64,000 nt of DNA. Origin: Mesorhizobium sp. WSM3860. GTDB taxonomy: Bacteria > Pseudomonadota > Alphaproteobacteria > Rhizobiales > Rhizobiaceae. Positions within the stretch are counted from its first letter, which is position 1; each line of letters starts with the position of its first letter. The notes under the pieces were generated by a model that saw only the letters and a program-made list of their open reading frames with translations, was not told where the DNA came from and made no database searches. Position numbers and translations under genes: made by a program. Of the stretch, positions 32,913 through 42,766 are shown in pieces. The stretch spans positions 620,001 to 684,000 of the forward strand of contig NZ_NSGF01000001.1 of the NCBI RefSeq assembly GCF_002294995.1, read 5' to 3'.

Positions 32913-35510
32913 CTATTTCAATTCGAGCAGGCGTTCGAGATAGCTGCGCTCGATGTCCGGGCTGAGCGCGTTGCCGAGCCGCTTGCGGATCGCTTCGAGG
33001 ATCTGGCGGGCGCGCTGCACATCGATCTCGTCGGGCACCTTGACCGAGTTGCCGTCGTCGGGGCCCTTCGTGGCGCGCGGCCGGCCGAGCGGGTCGCGGT
33101 CGGCGTCCTGCTGACGTCCGCCTTGTTCGCTGCCGCCCTCGTCGCCCTGCATGGCCTGCATCTGCTTCATCATGTCCTTGGCGCCGCGGCGCAGCGCCTC
33201 CAGCGCACGGCCCTGATGGCCGACCGCCTGGTCGCCTTCGCCTTCGCCCAGCGCCTGCTCGGCATCGCCCATGGATTTGCCGGCCTCGCCGAAGCCTTCA
33301 TTGGGCTGCATGCCCATGCCTTCGAGGCCCTTCTTCAGCTTGTCGAGCTCGCTCTGCAGCTGGCCCTGACCCTCCTGCAGCTGCTTCAGCGCATCCGCGA
33401 ATTCCTGCGGCGTCATCTGCTTCGGCCGGCCGAGCGGGTCGCGGTCATCGCCGGGCTTCTGCCCATCCTGCGACTGCTCGCCATCCTCGCCCAGCTGCTC
33501 GTCGCGATTTGCACCGCGCTGCCGATCGCCGCGCTGCATCTGGTCGAGGCGGAAGGTATCGTTCATCATCTCCTGCTGGCGCCGCATGATCTCGCCCAGC
33601 TTGTCCATCTGCTGGCGCATCTCGCTGTCCTGCTCGCCAGCCTGCTGCTGGCGGCCGGCCTGCAGGTTGTTCATCATGTCCTGCAGTTCCGACAGCAACT
33701 GCTGGGCCCGGTCTCGGTCGCCGGATTTGGCGAGATTCTCGATCTCGTCCATCATCCGGTTGATGTCGCTCTGGCGCAGTTCCCGACCGTTCTGCTGCAT
33801 CTGCGGCGCGTTCGGGTTCTGCTGGGCGCGCTGGGCGAATTCCTGCAGGAACTGGTTCATCGCCTCGCGCAGTTCCTTCATCGCCTTTTCGAGTTCTTCG
33901 TCGCTGGCGCCGTTCTTGATGGCGTCCTGTAGCGCCTGCTGCGCCTGGCGCAGCCGGCGCTCGGCGGCCGACAGATTGCCTTCTTCGATGCCGAGCGCGA
34001 TCTCCCACAGATAAGCCACCTCGTTGCGCAGCTGGTCGTCGTTCTCGGCAAGTTTCAGCCGGCTCCTCGCGCTCATGATCGCGAGGTAATGCGACATGTT
34101 GTCGAAAGTATCCTCGGGGCGCAGGGTGATCGCGTCCATCAGGTCGAGCACGCGCGGCTTGGCGTTGGTGTCGAGCGCCAACAGGCGGCGCTGCTCGATC
34201 ACGGCGCGGGCCAGGGGATTGGAGAAGGGCCGCTCCGGCATCACCAGCGTCTTGGTCTCACTGGTGGCGGTATGGCCGGCATCGTCGGTGGCGGTGAGCG
34301 TCAGCTTGATGGTGCTGCCGGCCCAGACATGCTCGGTCAGATCCTTGGTCGTCTTGGCCGCGTTCGCTTTGCCGCCGCGGCGCGGCAGCGTCAGCGGCAT
34401 GTCGGGCGGGCCATAGAGCGGATGCGCATTGGCCGGCGGTGGGTCAGACAGCTCGAAGACGGCCTTGGCGGAGGCCGCGCCATAGTCGTCGTCGATCTGG
34501 TAGTTGAGCTCGATGGCGCCATTGACGGCACGCTTCGGCTCGCCGACGAAACGGATCGCCGGCGGTTTGTCCAGGATGATGGCAAAAGCCCAGTGGCCGA
34601 GGTCGTCCTCGCCGGACTTGAGCCGCAGCGTGCCGTTGGTGTTCAGCTTGCCGGAGAACTGGCGCACTTTGAGCCCGGCCGGGGACCCCGGCTGCGCCGC
34701 GGCTGGCGTGGCGCCCTTCGGCGCAGCCGGCTCGATGGCGCGATCATTGCCGTTCGCGTCGGCATAGCTCAGCGTCTCTTCGCCGCTTCCGCCGGTGACG
34801 CGCAGCGAGACGTCGCTGCCCTGCGGGACGCTGAAGACCTGCGCGGCCTGGTTGACGTCGGCGGTCAAGAACAGCGGCGGCTTGCCGGTATAGGACGGCG
34901 GCGTCACCCAAGCATCGATGCGCGGCGGCACGGTATCGCGCGCGGCGCCGGCGACGAAGCCGTCGCTGATCCTGCCGCCGAAAGGTCCGAACGAGAAGGC
35001 AAAGGCGGTGACGAACAGCAGCCCCACCACGGCCCGCAGGCCCCAGCGGTCGTAATCCGGCACGCTTGTGCGCGGCCTGTCGGCGCCAAGGCTGGAGAGC
35101 CGCTCGGCCATGCGCTTCTGGTGCTCGCGCCACAGCGCCTGCGAGAAGAGGCTCTCTGCGCCGCTCGGCCGGTCGGTCTGCACCTGGACGGGGCTGTGCA
35201 GCAGCTCGTTCGCTGCCTCAATGCGCCGGTCGACCTCGGCGGCGGATGGAATGCGGAAGAAGCGCAGCGCAAAGAGCGCCGCCAGCGCTGAGATGGAGAA
35301 GAGGATCAGGAGGCCGATCCGCGCCAGATCCGGCAGGCGCTGGAACAAGCCCAGCCACGAGATACTGAGGAACAGGCCGGCGACCACCGCCAGCGGCAGC
35401 AGCAACGGCCAGCCGCGCTCGAAGATCATCGAGGCCCGCGTCGCCAGCCGGCTCAGGGCAAGGCGCCCGGCCAGACCGCGTTCGCCGCTGGAAATGGGTC
35501 GTTCCGTCAT
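32913..35510 (-). CDS. TIGR02302/DUF4175 family membrane protein
   Basis: An 865-residue protein typical of Rhizobiales (TIGR02302, DUF4175). Two membrane segments at about 34-52 and 62-83 and a third at 157-175 precede a large extracytoplasmic region. From about residue 560 the sequence becomes glutamine-, methionine- and glutamate-rich and probably coiled-coil. The motif DRDPLGRP occurs twice in it, about 130 residues apart. The C-terminal RARQILEAIRKRLG..ERSYLERLLELK is a helical tail. ATG 35510 has GGAAGG six bases upstream; the open frame extends further but has no support. Function is unknown; it is next to lysA in other rhizobia, but here a dehydratase gene intervenes. Confidence 0.88.
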   Translation of the reverse strand: MTERPISSGERGLAGRLALSRLATRASMIFERGWPLLLPLAVVAGLFLSISWLGLFQRLPDLARIGLLILFSISALAALFALRFFRIPSAAEVDRRIEAANELLHSPVQVQTDRPSGAESLFSQALWREHQKRMAERLSSLGADRPRTSVPDYDRWGLRAVVGLLFVTAFAFSFGPFGGRISDGFVAGAARDTVPPRIDAWVTPPSYTGKPPLFLTADVNQAAQVFSVPQGSDVSLRVTGGSGEETLSYADANGNDRAIEPAAPKGATPAAAQPGSPAGLKVRQFSGKLNTNGTLRLKSGEDDLGHWAFAIILDKPPAIRFVGEPKRAVNGAIELNYQIDDDYGAASAKAVFELSDPPPANAHPLYGPPDMPLTLPRRGGKANAAKTTKDLTEHVWAGSTIKLTLTATDDAGHTATSETKTLVMPERPFSNPLARAVIEQRRLLALDTNAKPRVLDLMDAITLRPEDTFDNMSHYLAIMSARSRLKLAENDDQLRNEVAYLWEIALGIEEGNLSAAERRLRQAQQALQDAIKNGASDEELEKAMKELREAMNQFLQEFAQRAQQNPNAPQMQQNGRELRQSDINRMMDEIENLAKSGDRDRAQQLLSELQDMMNNLQAGRQQQAGEQDSEMRQQMDKLGEIMRRQQEMMNDTFRLDQMQRGDRQRGANRDEQLGEDGEQSQDGQKPGDDRDPLGRPKQMTPQEFADALKQLQEGQGQLQSELDKLKKGLEGMGMQPNEGFGEAGKSMGDAEQALGEGEGDQAVGHQGRALEALRRGAKDMMKQMQAMQGDEGGSEQGGRQQDADRDPLGRPRATKGPDDGNSVKVPDEIDVQRARQILEAIRKRLGNALSPDIERSYLERLLELK

Positions 35511-35625
35511 CGGCCCTTCCTGCCCGGGCAAGGATAGCCCGGACCTCATGAGCAGAGGATAACACCAAACACGGCGAAGGCGAGGCGGGTTCCAAAATCT
35601 GTGAAGGGTTTCGCCGCCTTTACGA

Positions 35626-36567
35626 TCAGAAATTCGCGGGATTCGTATTGGAACCGCAGACCAGGACGGCCACGCGCTCGCTGGGAGCCGGCGCGTAGCG
35701 GCCGGAAAGCATCGCGGCAAAGGCAGCGGCTCCGCCCGGCTCGGCGATGATTCGCGTGCGGTCCCAGAGCGCTTTCTGCGCCGCCACGATGTCGTCGTCG
35801 CTGACCAGGATCGAGCCCTCGACGAAGGCTTTCGCGATCGGGAACATCATTTCGCCGACGCGCTTCGGCGCCAGCGAATCGGCGGCGATGCCCTCGGCCG
35901 GCGCATCGACCGGCTTGCCGGCCTCGAAGGCGCGGTGAAGCGTCGGCGCGCCCTCGGGCTCGACGGCGACGATGCGGATGCGGCCAGCGAACCAGGCGGC
36001 GATGCCGCCGATCAGGCCGCCGCCGCCGACCGCGACAAGCAGCGTGTGGATCTCCGGCAGATCGGCTTCGATCTCGAGGCCGAGGGTGCCTTGGCCGATG
36101 AGCGTCTCTTCCTGGTTGAAGGCGTGGATCTGCAGGGCGCCGGTTCTTTCGGCAAAATCCTCGCTGGCGGCCAGCGCCTCGGCATAGCGCGCACCGCCGA
36201 CCACCAGCTCTGCGCCGTAGCCGCGGATGCGCTCGAGCTTTGCCGGCGGGCTGACCTCGGGCACGAAGATGGTGGCCTTGTGCCCGAGCTTCATGGCGGC
36301 ATAGGCGACCGCGGCGCCATGATTGCCGCCGGAGGCGGCGACCACACCCGCCTCGGGCACCTGCCGCTCGAGCAGGTTGGTGAAGGCGCCGCGCGCCTTG
36401 AACGAACCGGAATGCTGCAGGCATTCAAGTTTCAGGTCGACCGGAAAGGCCGGGCGGCCGAAATCAGCCATGTCGACGCGCATTACCGGCGTGTGGCGGA
36501 CGAACGGGCGGATATGCGGCTCCACCGCGGCGATGCGATCGCGCGTGATAGCTCCAGTCTCCAGCAT
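35626..36567 (-). CDS. Serine/threonine dehydratase (PLP fold II)
   Basis: A 313-residue PLP enzyme of the tryptophan-synthase-beta family. The cofactor lysine is in the GSFKARGAF motif (about 53-61), ASGGNHGAAVAYA (about 77-89) supports the amino acid, and VGGGGLIGGIAAW (about 172-184) binds the phosphate. There is no ACT-like regulatory domain, so it is a catabolic-type threonine/serine dehydratase or a serine racemase-like enzyme rather than IlvA. It is flanked on the same strand by lysA (upstream) and the TIGR02302 gene. The interval of over 100 bases before TIGR02302 suggests separate promoters. Confidence 0.88.
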   Translation of the reverse strand: MLETGAITRDRIAAVEPHIRPFVRHTPVMRVDMADFGRPAFPVDLKLECLQHSGSFKARGAFTNLLERQVPEAGVVAASGGNHGAAVAYAAMKLGHKATIFVPEVSPPAKLERIRGYGAELVVGGARYAEALAASEDFAERTGALQIHAFNQEETLIGQGTLGLEIEADLPEIHTLLVAVGGGGLIGGIAAWFAGRIRIVAVEPEGAPTLHRAFEAGKPVDAPAEGIAADSLAPKRVGEMMFPIAKAFVEGSILVSDDDIVAAQKALWDRTRIIAEPGGAAAFAAMLSGRYAPAPSERVAVLVCGSNTNPANF

Positions 36568-36606
36568 GGCTTGCTCCTTTGAGCGCGGGGGCGCACCATC
36601 GTGCTT

Positions 36607-37875
36607 CTACTTCAGCCACTCGGGCAATGAATCCAGCCCGATCAGCTCCTCATAGGTCTGGCGAGGCCGCACGACGTGAAAACGGTCGCCGTCGACCAGC
36701 ACTTCCGGCACCAGCAGCCGGGTGTTGTAGGTGCCGGCCTGCACCGCCCCATAGGCGCCGGCGGTGCCGACGGCGATGAGGTCGCCGCACTTCAGCCTGG
36801 GGAGGTCGCGATCGAGGCCGAGGAAATCGCCTGTCTCACAGACCGGCCCGACGATATCGACCTTCATGCGCGGCGTGGCGGCCGGCGGCTGCACCACCGG
36901 CTTGATGTCGTGGAAGGCGTCGTAGAGCGTCGGCCGGATCAGGTCGTTCATGGCGGCGTCGACGACGAGGAAATTCTTGGCGTCGCCTTCCTTCACATAG
37001 ATGACTTCCGAGACCAGGATGCCGGCATTGCCGACGATCAGCCGGCCAGGCTCGAACATCACCTTCAGGCCGAGCGGGGTGACGTGCCTGCGGACGATCT
37101 CGGCATAGGCGTCGGGCAGGGGCGGCGGGCTGTTGTCGATGCGGTACGGAATGCCGAGGCCGCCGCCGAGATCGACATGCTCGATGGCATGCCCGTCGGC
37201 GCGCAGCACGCCGACGAGTTCCACCAAGAGCGCGAAAGCGTCGTCGAAAGGCTGCAGCTCGGTGATCTGGCTGCCGATATGGGTGTCGATACCGGTCACC
37301 CGGATGCCCGGCAGCCCCGCCGCGCAGGCATAGACCTGGCGCGCCCGCTGCCACGGGATACCGAACTTGTTCTCGGCCTTGCCGGTGGAGATCTTCTTGT
37401 GGGTCCTGGCGTCGACATCCGGGTTGATGCGCAGCGAGACGGGCGCCACCTTGCCGAGCGCTGTGGCGCGCGCCGACAGCAGTTCGAGCTCGGGTTCGGA
37501 TTCGACGTTGAAGCAGAGGATGCCGGCATTGAGGGCAAAATCCATCTCCCGAGCGGTCTTGCCGACGCCGGAAAACAGGATCTTGCTCGCGGGGATGCCG
37601 GCGGCCAAAGCGCGGCGCAATTCACCTTCCGACACCACGTCGGCGCCGGCGCCCTGCCTTGCCAGGGTCGTCAGCACCGCCTGGTTGGAGTTCGCCTTCA
37701 TGGCGTAGCAGACCAGCGCATCGAGGCCGGCAAACGCTTCCTTGAAGACGCGGAAATGCCTGCTCAGCGTCGCGGTCGAATAGCAGTAAAACGGCGTGCC
37801 GAGGCTGGCGGCGATATCGGGGATTGCCACATTCTCGGCGTAGAGCACGCCGTCGCGATAGTCGAAATGGTTCAC
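36607..37875 (-). CDS. lysA: Diaminopimelate decarboxylase
   Basis: A 422-residue PLP enzyme (fold III) catalysing the last step of lysine synthesis, meso-diaminopimelate to lysine. The cofactor lysine is K60 in CYAMKANSN, GIDTHIGSQITE (about 191-202) and EPGRLIVGNAG (about 275-285) are family motifs, and the C-terminal catalytic residues are in GPVCETGDFLG and GAYG. It starts with GTG (37875): the N-terminal MNHFDYRDGVL matches family starts exactly and no ATG is in the right place. It forms part of the tlpA/argH/lptM/lysA block conserved in rhizobia, with lptM 52 bases upstream. Confidence 0.96.
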   Translation of the reverse strand: MNHFDYRDGVLYAENVAIPDIAASLGTPFYCYSTATLSRHFRVFKEAFAGLDALVCYAMKANSNQAVLTTLARQGAGADVVSEGELRRALAAGIPASKILFSGVGKTAREMDFALNAGILCFNVESEPELELLSARATALGKVAPVSLRINPDVDARTHKKISTGKAENKFGIPWQRARQVYACAAGLPGIRVTGIDTHIGSQITELQPFDDAFALLVELVGVLRADGHAIEHVDLGGGLGIPYRIDNSPPPLPDAYAEIVRRHVTPLGLKVMFEPGRLIVGNAGILVSEVIYVKEGDAKNFLVVDAAMNDLIRPTLYDAFHDIKPVVQPPAATPRMKVDIVGPVCETGDFLGLDRDLPRLKCGDLIAVGTAGAYGAVQAGTYNTRLLVPEVLVDGDRFHVVRPRQTYEELIGLDSLPEWLK

Positions 37876-37927
37876 GGGGAGAGGTCCGAAAATTGGAGCG
37901 CGATGAGATCCGATGATCTCGTCGGCT

Positions 37928-38134
37928 CTAGAGCAAGGGGTCGAGAATGAACTTCTTGTCCTTGACCGGTTTCTCAGGCTCGGGCGGCAGCGGCTGTTTG
38001 GCTCGCTCCGCATCCTTGCGCGCCTGCACGGCAGCCTCGTAAGGCGTATCGAGGCCGCCTCTCCTGCCGCAGGCCGTGACGGTGACAACCGCCGCCAGCA
38101 GCGCGAGCGTCACCAAAATCCTGCCTCGGGTCAT
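37928..38134 (-). CDS. lptM: Small lipoprotein, LptM (YifL)-like
   Basis: A 68-residue lipoprotein. The signal peptide ends in the lipobox VTAC (cysteine 22), followed by GRRGGLDTPYEA, the exact pattern of LptM, the chaperone that helps LptD mature in the LPS translocon at the outer membrane. A proline/lysine-rich tail follows. It lies between argH and lysA, the normal position in many Proteobacteria. Its small size and low complexity tail make gene callers miss it, but the lipobox and motif are clear. Confidence 0.88.
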   Translation of the reverse strand: MTRGRILVTLALLAAVVTVTACGRRGGLDTPYEAAVQARKDAERAKQPLPPEPEKPVKDKKFILDPLL

Positions 38135-38206
38135 CGATCCATCCGTTCGAAACTGTTTTGTCCAGCCGCGCTTTTAGCCGAGTTTTCGGCGCATTGCATC
38201 CCGGCA

Positions 38207-39607
38207 TCACGCCTTGGCGAGCCGCTTTTTCCAATAGCGGATCTGCTTCTTCACCTCCGAGGGCGCGGTGCCGCCGAAGCTGGTCCGGCTCTTCACCGAA
38301 TTCTGCACCGCAAGCACGGAGAAGATGCCGTCGGTGATACCGGGATGGATCGAGCGGAGGTCCTCCAGCGAGAGCTTTTCCAGGCCGACCTTTTTCTCCT
38401 CGGCGAGCGCGACGGCGCGGCCGGTGACGTGATGGGCCTCGCGGAAGGGAAGACCCAGGTTGCGCACCAGCCAGTCGGCAAGGTCGGTGGCGGTGGCATG
38501 GCCGGCACCGGCGGCCTTTTTCATGGAGATGGCGTTGACGGTCATGTCGCGGACCATGCCGGTGGTCGCCGCCAGCATCAGGTCGAGCGTTTCGGCGGCG
38601 TCGAAGACCGATTCCTTGTCCTCCTGCATGTCCTTGCCGTAGGTCAGCGGCATGCCTTTCATCACCGTCAGCAGGCCGACCAGATGGCCGTTGATGCGGC
38701 CGGTCTTGCCGCGCACCAATTCGGCGGCGTCGGGGTTCTTCTTCTGCGGCATGATCGAAGAGCCGGTGGAGAAGGAATCCGACAGCCGGATGAAGCCGAA
38801 TTGCGGCGTTGACCAGATGATGATCTCTTCGGCGAGCCGCGACAGATGCGTGCCGCAGATCGCGGCGATCGAGAGGAATTCGAGGGCGAAGTCGCGGTCC
38901 GACACGCTGTCCAGCGAATTGCGCATCGGCTCGCGGAAGCCGAGCGCCTTCGCCGTCATATGGCGGTCGATCGAAAAGCTGGTGCCGGCCAGCGCCGCGG
39001 CGCCCAGCGGGCTTTCGTCCATGCGCTCGATGGCGTCGCGGACACGCGAGAGATCGCGGCCGAACATCTCGACATAGGCCATGCAATGGTGGCCGAAGGT
39101 CACCGGCTGCGCGGCCTGCATATGGGTGAAGCCGGGCATCACCGTCGCGGCGTGCTCCTCGGCGCGCTCGAGGAAGGCCGCGATCAGGTCCTTCAGCGCC
39201 TGGGCGACGCGCTGGCATTCCTCCTTGACCCAGAGTCTCAGATCGACCGCCACCTGGTCGTTGCGCGAGCGGGCGGTATGCAGGCGGCCGGCGGCCGACC
39301 CGATCAGATCGGCCAAACGCGCCTCGACATTCATGTGGATGTCTTCGAGCCTGGTCGAGAATTCGAATTTCCCGGCCTCGATCTCTTTCAGGATCGTGTT
39401 CAGGCCGTGAGCGATTTTTTCTTGATCGGCCGCCGAAATAATGCCCGTTTCAGCCAACATCTCGCTGTGGGCGATCGAGCCGCGGATGTCCTGCGCGTAG
39501 AGCTTGCGGTCGAAGGCGATCGACGCGTTGATCGCTTCCATGATCGCGGCCGGACCCGAGGCAAAACGTCCGCCCCACATCTGGTTGCTGGCCTTCTTGT
39601 CGCTCAT
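38207..39607 (-). CDS. argH: Argininosuccinate lyase
   Basis: A 466-residue fumarase-superfamily enzyme that splits argininosuccinate into arginine and fumarate. Family landmarks are [10 protein letters not shown] (about 10-19), [17 protein letters not shown] (about 109-125), [16 protein letters not shown] (about 158-173) with the catalytic histidine, and the signature [12 protein letters not shown] (about 281-292) with the catalytic serine loop. It starts at ATG 39607 and is divergent from tlpA across a 36-base gap, so promoters must overlap. It is followed by lptM and lysA on the same strand; co-expression is likely. Confidence 0.96.
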   Translation of the reverse strand: MSDKKASNQMWGGRFASGPAAIMEAINASIAFDRKLYAQDIRGSIAHSEMLAETGIISAADQEKIAHGLNTILKEIEAGKFEFSTRLEDIHMNVEARLADLIGSAAGRLHTARSRNDQVAVDLRLWVKEECQRVAQALKDLIAAFLERAEEHAATVMPGFTHMQAAQPVTFGHHCMAYVEMFGRDLSRVRDAIERMDESPLGAAALAGTSFSIDRHMTAKALGFREPMRNSLDSVSDRDFALEFLSIAAICGTHLSRLAEEIIIWSTPQFGFIRLSDSFSTGSSIMPQKKNPDAAELVRGKTGRINGHLVGLLTVMKGMPLTYGKDMQEDKESVFDAAETLDLMLAATTGMVRDMTVNAISMKKAAGAGHATATDLADWLVRNLGLPFREAHHVTGRAVALAEEKKVGLEKLSLEDLRSIHPGITDGIFSVLAVQNSVKSRTSFGGTAPSEVKKQIRYWKKRLAKA

Positions 39608-39643
39608 CGCTATAACCCGTGCTCCGGAGCAGTTTTTAAGAAA

Positions 39644-40333
39644 ATGGCAGACGGCAATAGATTCTTCCCGGCCCCGCGCCTCATCCTCGCCGCGCTTGTG
39701 GCGGGCGTGCTGGCCGGCGCGGTCGCGGTATATGTCAGCGAGAGCGGTTCTGGCAACAACGCGCCGGATCAGGTTGCCGCGGCCGGCAGCAGCAAGGACG
39801 ACGTCGCCTGCAAAGCGAAGGCCGAGAGGGCCAAGCAGGTTGCGGCAAAGGCGGTCGGCCAGGTCGCGGCGCTGCAGCCGGCGGATCCGCCGCAATCGAT
39901 GAAGAGCCTCGCCTTCAACGGACCCGACGGCAAGCCGATGACGATCGCCGACCATGCCGGCAAGACGGTGCTGCTCAATCTGTGGGCGACATGGTGCGCG
40001 CCCTGTCGCGCCGAAATGCCGGCGCTCGACGCATTGCAGAAGGAAAAAGGCGGCAACGCTTTCGAGGTCGTCGCGGTCAATGTCGATACCGGGGACGACG
40101 CCAAGCCGAAAAAGTTCCTGAAGGAGATCGGCATCGAGACGCTCGGCTACTACCGGGATGCGACGATGGGCCTGTTCAACGAGGCCAAGACGCGCGGGCT
40201 GGCGCTTGGCCTGCCGGTGACGATGCTGATCGACGCCGAGGGCTGCCTGATCGCACATATGAACGGCCCGGCGGAATGGTCGAGCCCCGACGCCAAGCGG
40301 CTGGTGGAAGCCGCGCTCGGTCCATCAAGCTGA
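39644..40333 (+). CDS. tlpA: Thiol:disulfide interchange protein TlpA
   Basis: A 229-residue membrane-anchored thioredoxin. One N-terminal membrane segment (about 13-31) is followed by an alanine/lysine-rich linker with one cysteine (56), then the thioredoxin domain with the catalytic WCAPC (117-121) and the cis-proline loop GLPVTMLID (about 188-196). It works in the periplasm, reducing cytochrome-oxidase or copper-chaperone targets. It is divergent from argH, the usual rhizobial arrangement. Its 3' end overlaps the convergent MHYT gene by nine bases. Confidence 0.93.
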   Translation: MADGNRFFPAPRLILAALVAGVLAGAVAVYVSESGSGNNAPDQVAAAGSSKDDVACKAKAERAKQVAAKAVGQVAALQPADPPQSMKSLAFNGPDGKPMTIADHAGKTVLLNLWATWCAPCRAEMPALDALQKEKGGNAFEVVAVNVDTGDDAKPKKFLKEIGIETLGYYRDATMGLFNEAKTRGLALGLPVTMLIDAEGCLIAHMNGPAEWSSPDAKRLVEAALGPSS

Positions 40334-42766
40334 GCGCAGCGCGGCGGCCGGCTCGAGCATGAGGATGCTGCCGCCGCGGGCCTCGACAGCATCCATGGCC
40401 GCCGGCGCCGGCACGCCGGTCAGCTCGCTGAAGGTTTCGATCGGGCCTGGCCTGCCGAGATAGTATCCCTGGCCGATCTCGCAGTCTTCGGCATCGAGGA
40501 AGCGCAGTTCGTCCAGCGTCTCGACGCCCTCGGCCAGCACCGGCAGGCCGAGGCCGCGCCCCAGACCCAGCACGGCGCGCACGATGGCCGCGACCTGGCC
40601 ATTCCTGTCGACCGATTTGATGAACGACCCGTCGATCTTGATCTTGTCGAAAGGGAAAGCGCGGAGATTGGAAAGCGATGAATAGCCGGTTCCAAAATCG
40701 TCCATCGCGACGCGGATACCAAGCGCCTTGACCTGCCGCAGGGTCGCCAGTGCCCGCGGCATATCCTTGATAAGCGCCGGCTCCGTTACTTCAAGCTCCA
40801 GCCGTCCGGCCGGAAGTCCCGAACGCAGCAGGATCTCGTGCACTTTGCGACTGAAATTCGGGTTGTGGAGCTGCACTGCCGAGACATTGACGGCGATGGT
40901 CAGCGGATTTTTCCAGCGCACGGCTTCCTCGCAGGCCGTCGCCAGCACCCATTCGCCGATCTGGGCGATGGCGCCGCTGTCTTCGGCGACCGGGATGAAG
41001 ACCGAAGGCGGAATGTTGCCGCGCTCCGGATGATGCCAGCGGATCAAGGCTTCGAAACCGATCATCTTGCCGCTGCTGATCTCCTTTTGCGGCTGATAGA
41101 CCAGCCGGAACTCGCCGCGCGCAACCGCCTGGCGCAGATCGTGCTCCATGGCGCGCCTGTCGCGCGTCTCGGCGCCCATCGAAGCCTCGAAATAGCGATA
41201 AGTGTCCTTGCCCTCGGCCTTGGCGCGGTAGAGCGCAGTGTCGGCATGGCTGACCAGTGCCGCCTGGTCGTCGGCATCCAGCGGGTAAAGAGCAATGCCG
41301 ATGCTGGCCGACACCAACTCACCGCCGGGCGACAGTTGGCTCTCCTGGCGCAGCTTGGAAAGCACCGCCTCGGCGATGCGGCCGGCGGCCTGCGGGTCGG
41401 GAAGGTTCGGGGCGATGATGGCGAATTCGTCGCCGCCGAGACGGGCGAGCATCTGCCCGTGGCGGAGCACGGTCGAAGCGCATTGCGCCACCCTCTGCAG
41501 CACGGCGTCGCCGGCGGCGTGACCGAAAAGGTCGTTGACTTCCTTGAAGCGGTCGAGGTCGAGAAGCATCAGCGCGAGCTGCCCGCCCTTGCCGTCGAGG
41601 CTCGCCGTGGCGATCTCAGCCTCGAGCCGGCTGGTGAAGCTGCGGCGATTGGCAAGCCCGGTCAGCGGATCGAAATGCGCCAGGCGAAGGATCTCCTGCT
41701 CGGCCTTCTTGCGCTCGCGCATGTCGCGGACGGCGACGACGTCGTGAGGCTTGCCGCAATAGTCGATGCTGCGGGCGATCAGCTCGACGGGGATGCGTGT
41801 TCCGTCCTGGCTGCGCAGCTCGGCTTCCTGCGCCTGGCCGCTGCCGCCGCCGATGGCTGAGGCGATGCGTTCGCCGAAGAGGTCGCCAAGCGTGATCATG
41901 TTCAGCGTGCCGGGCGCGATTCCGCTCAGCGCCGCGATGCTGTCGTTGGCGCTGACGATGCGGCTGCCGTCGCAGACGATCAGCCCCTCGACCGCCGCGT
42001 TGGCCAAGCCGTGCATGCGCTGCGCTTCCGCCTGGTGGCGGCGGAAGCGCAGGTCGATGCGGAGCGCCGCGGCCGAGAGCACCAGGATGACCAGGCTTGC
42101 CGCCGCGGCGGCAAAGGCTTGCGACATCGGCGCGATGGTGAATTTTGAGATCTCTATGGAGGTGTCCGGATAGATCGAGACCGCCGCCATGGCGATAAAA
42201 TGCAGTGTGCAGATCGCCAGTGTGAGCAAGACGGCGGCAGCGATGGTCGTAAGCGTCGACGGGCGGCGAAGTACGACAAGCAGCGAAAGCGCGGCAAGCG
42301 TGATGCCCGCCGCCAGCGAAAGAGCGACGAGCAGCTCGTTCCAGACGATCCTGCCCTGGACCTCGAATGCCGCCATACCGGTATAGTGCATCACGGCGAT
42401 GCCGGCGCCGAGCACCGCGCCGCCGACAAGGTAGTGATCAATTCCGCCGCGAATGGTGGCGATCCACATTCCGGCCGCCGTCAAAACTACGGAGGCGGCC
42501 AGCGAAAGCGCGGAAAGCTCCGCGTTATAGGCATTGGGTATTCCCGGCGTGAAGGCGATCATGGCGATGAAATGCGTCGCCCAGATGCCGAATCCGGTGG
42601 CCGTGGCTGCAATCATCAGCCATGCGTAGCGATTTCGACTGGTCGATTGCTCGACATGACGAAGAAGATTGACCGCTGAGAAGGACGAAATTCCGCAGAT
42701 GAGCGCCGCAAGCGCGACCAACCTCAGATCGTGCTCGTGCACGATGCAATTATAGACAGTCAACAT
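40325..42766 (-). CDS. MHYT-PAS-GGDEF-EAL cyclic-di-GMP regulator
   Basis: An 813-residue sensor. The MHYT membrane domain covers about 10-240 with its histidine motifs THFIAM (64-69), MHYTGM (126-131) and LHFIAM (188-193), thought to sense O2, CO or NO through copper. A PAS domain (about 250-350) follows, then GGDEF (GGDEF at 444-448, intact) and EAL (EAL at 572-574, intact), so it may make or break c-di-GMP. The usual inhibitory I-site RxxD before GGDEF is RHGQ here, so feedback inhibition is probably lost. It is convergent with tlpA and sits opposite a 324-base intergenic region before ugpB. Confidence 0.93.
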   Translation of the reverse strand: MLTVYNCIVHEHDLRLVALAALICGISSFSAVNLLRHVEQSTSRNRYAWLMIAATATGFGIWATHFIAMIAFTPGIPNAYNAELSALSLAASVVLTAAGMWIATIRGGIDHYLVGGAVLGAGIAVMHYTGMAAFEVQGRIVWNELLVALSLAAGITLAALSLLVVLRRPSTLTTIAAAVLLTLAICTLHFIAMAAVSIYPDTSIEISKFTIAPMSQAFAAAAASLVILVLSAAALRIDLRFRRHQAEAQRMHGLANAAVEGLIVCDGSRIVSANDSIAALSGIAPGTLNMITLGDLFGERIASAIGGGSGQAQEAELRSQDGTRIPVELIARSIDYCGKPHDVVAVRDMRERKKAEQEILRLAHFDPLTGLANRRSFTSRLEAEIATASLDGKGGQLALMLLDLDRFKEVNDLFGHAAGDAVLQRVAQCASTVLRHGQMLARLGGDEFAIIAPNLPDPQAAGRIAEAVLSKLRQESQLSPGGELVSASIGIALYPLDADDQAALVSHADTALYRAKAEGKDTYRYFEASMGAETRDRRAMEHDLRQAVARGEFRLVYQPQKEISSGKMIGFEALIRWHHPERGNIPPSVFIPVAEDSGAIAQIGEWVLATACEEAVRWKNPLTIAVNVSAVQLHNPNFSRKVHEILLRSGLPAGRLELEVTEPALIKDMPRALATLRQVKALGIRVAMDDFGTGYSSLSNLRAFPFDKIKIDGSFIKSVDRNGQVAAIVRAVLGLGRGLGLPVLAEGVETLDELRFLDAEDCEIGQGYYLGRPGPIETFSELTGVPAPAAMDAVEARGGSILMLEPAAALRSA

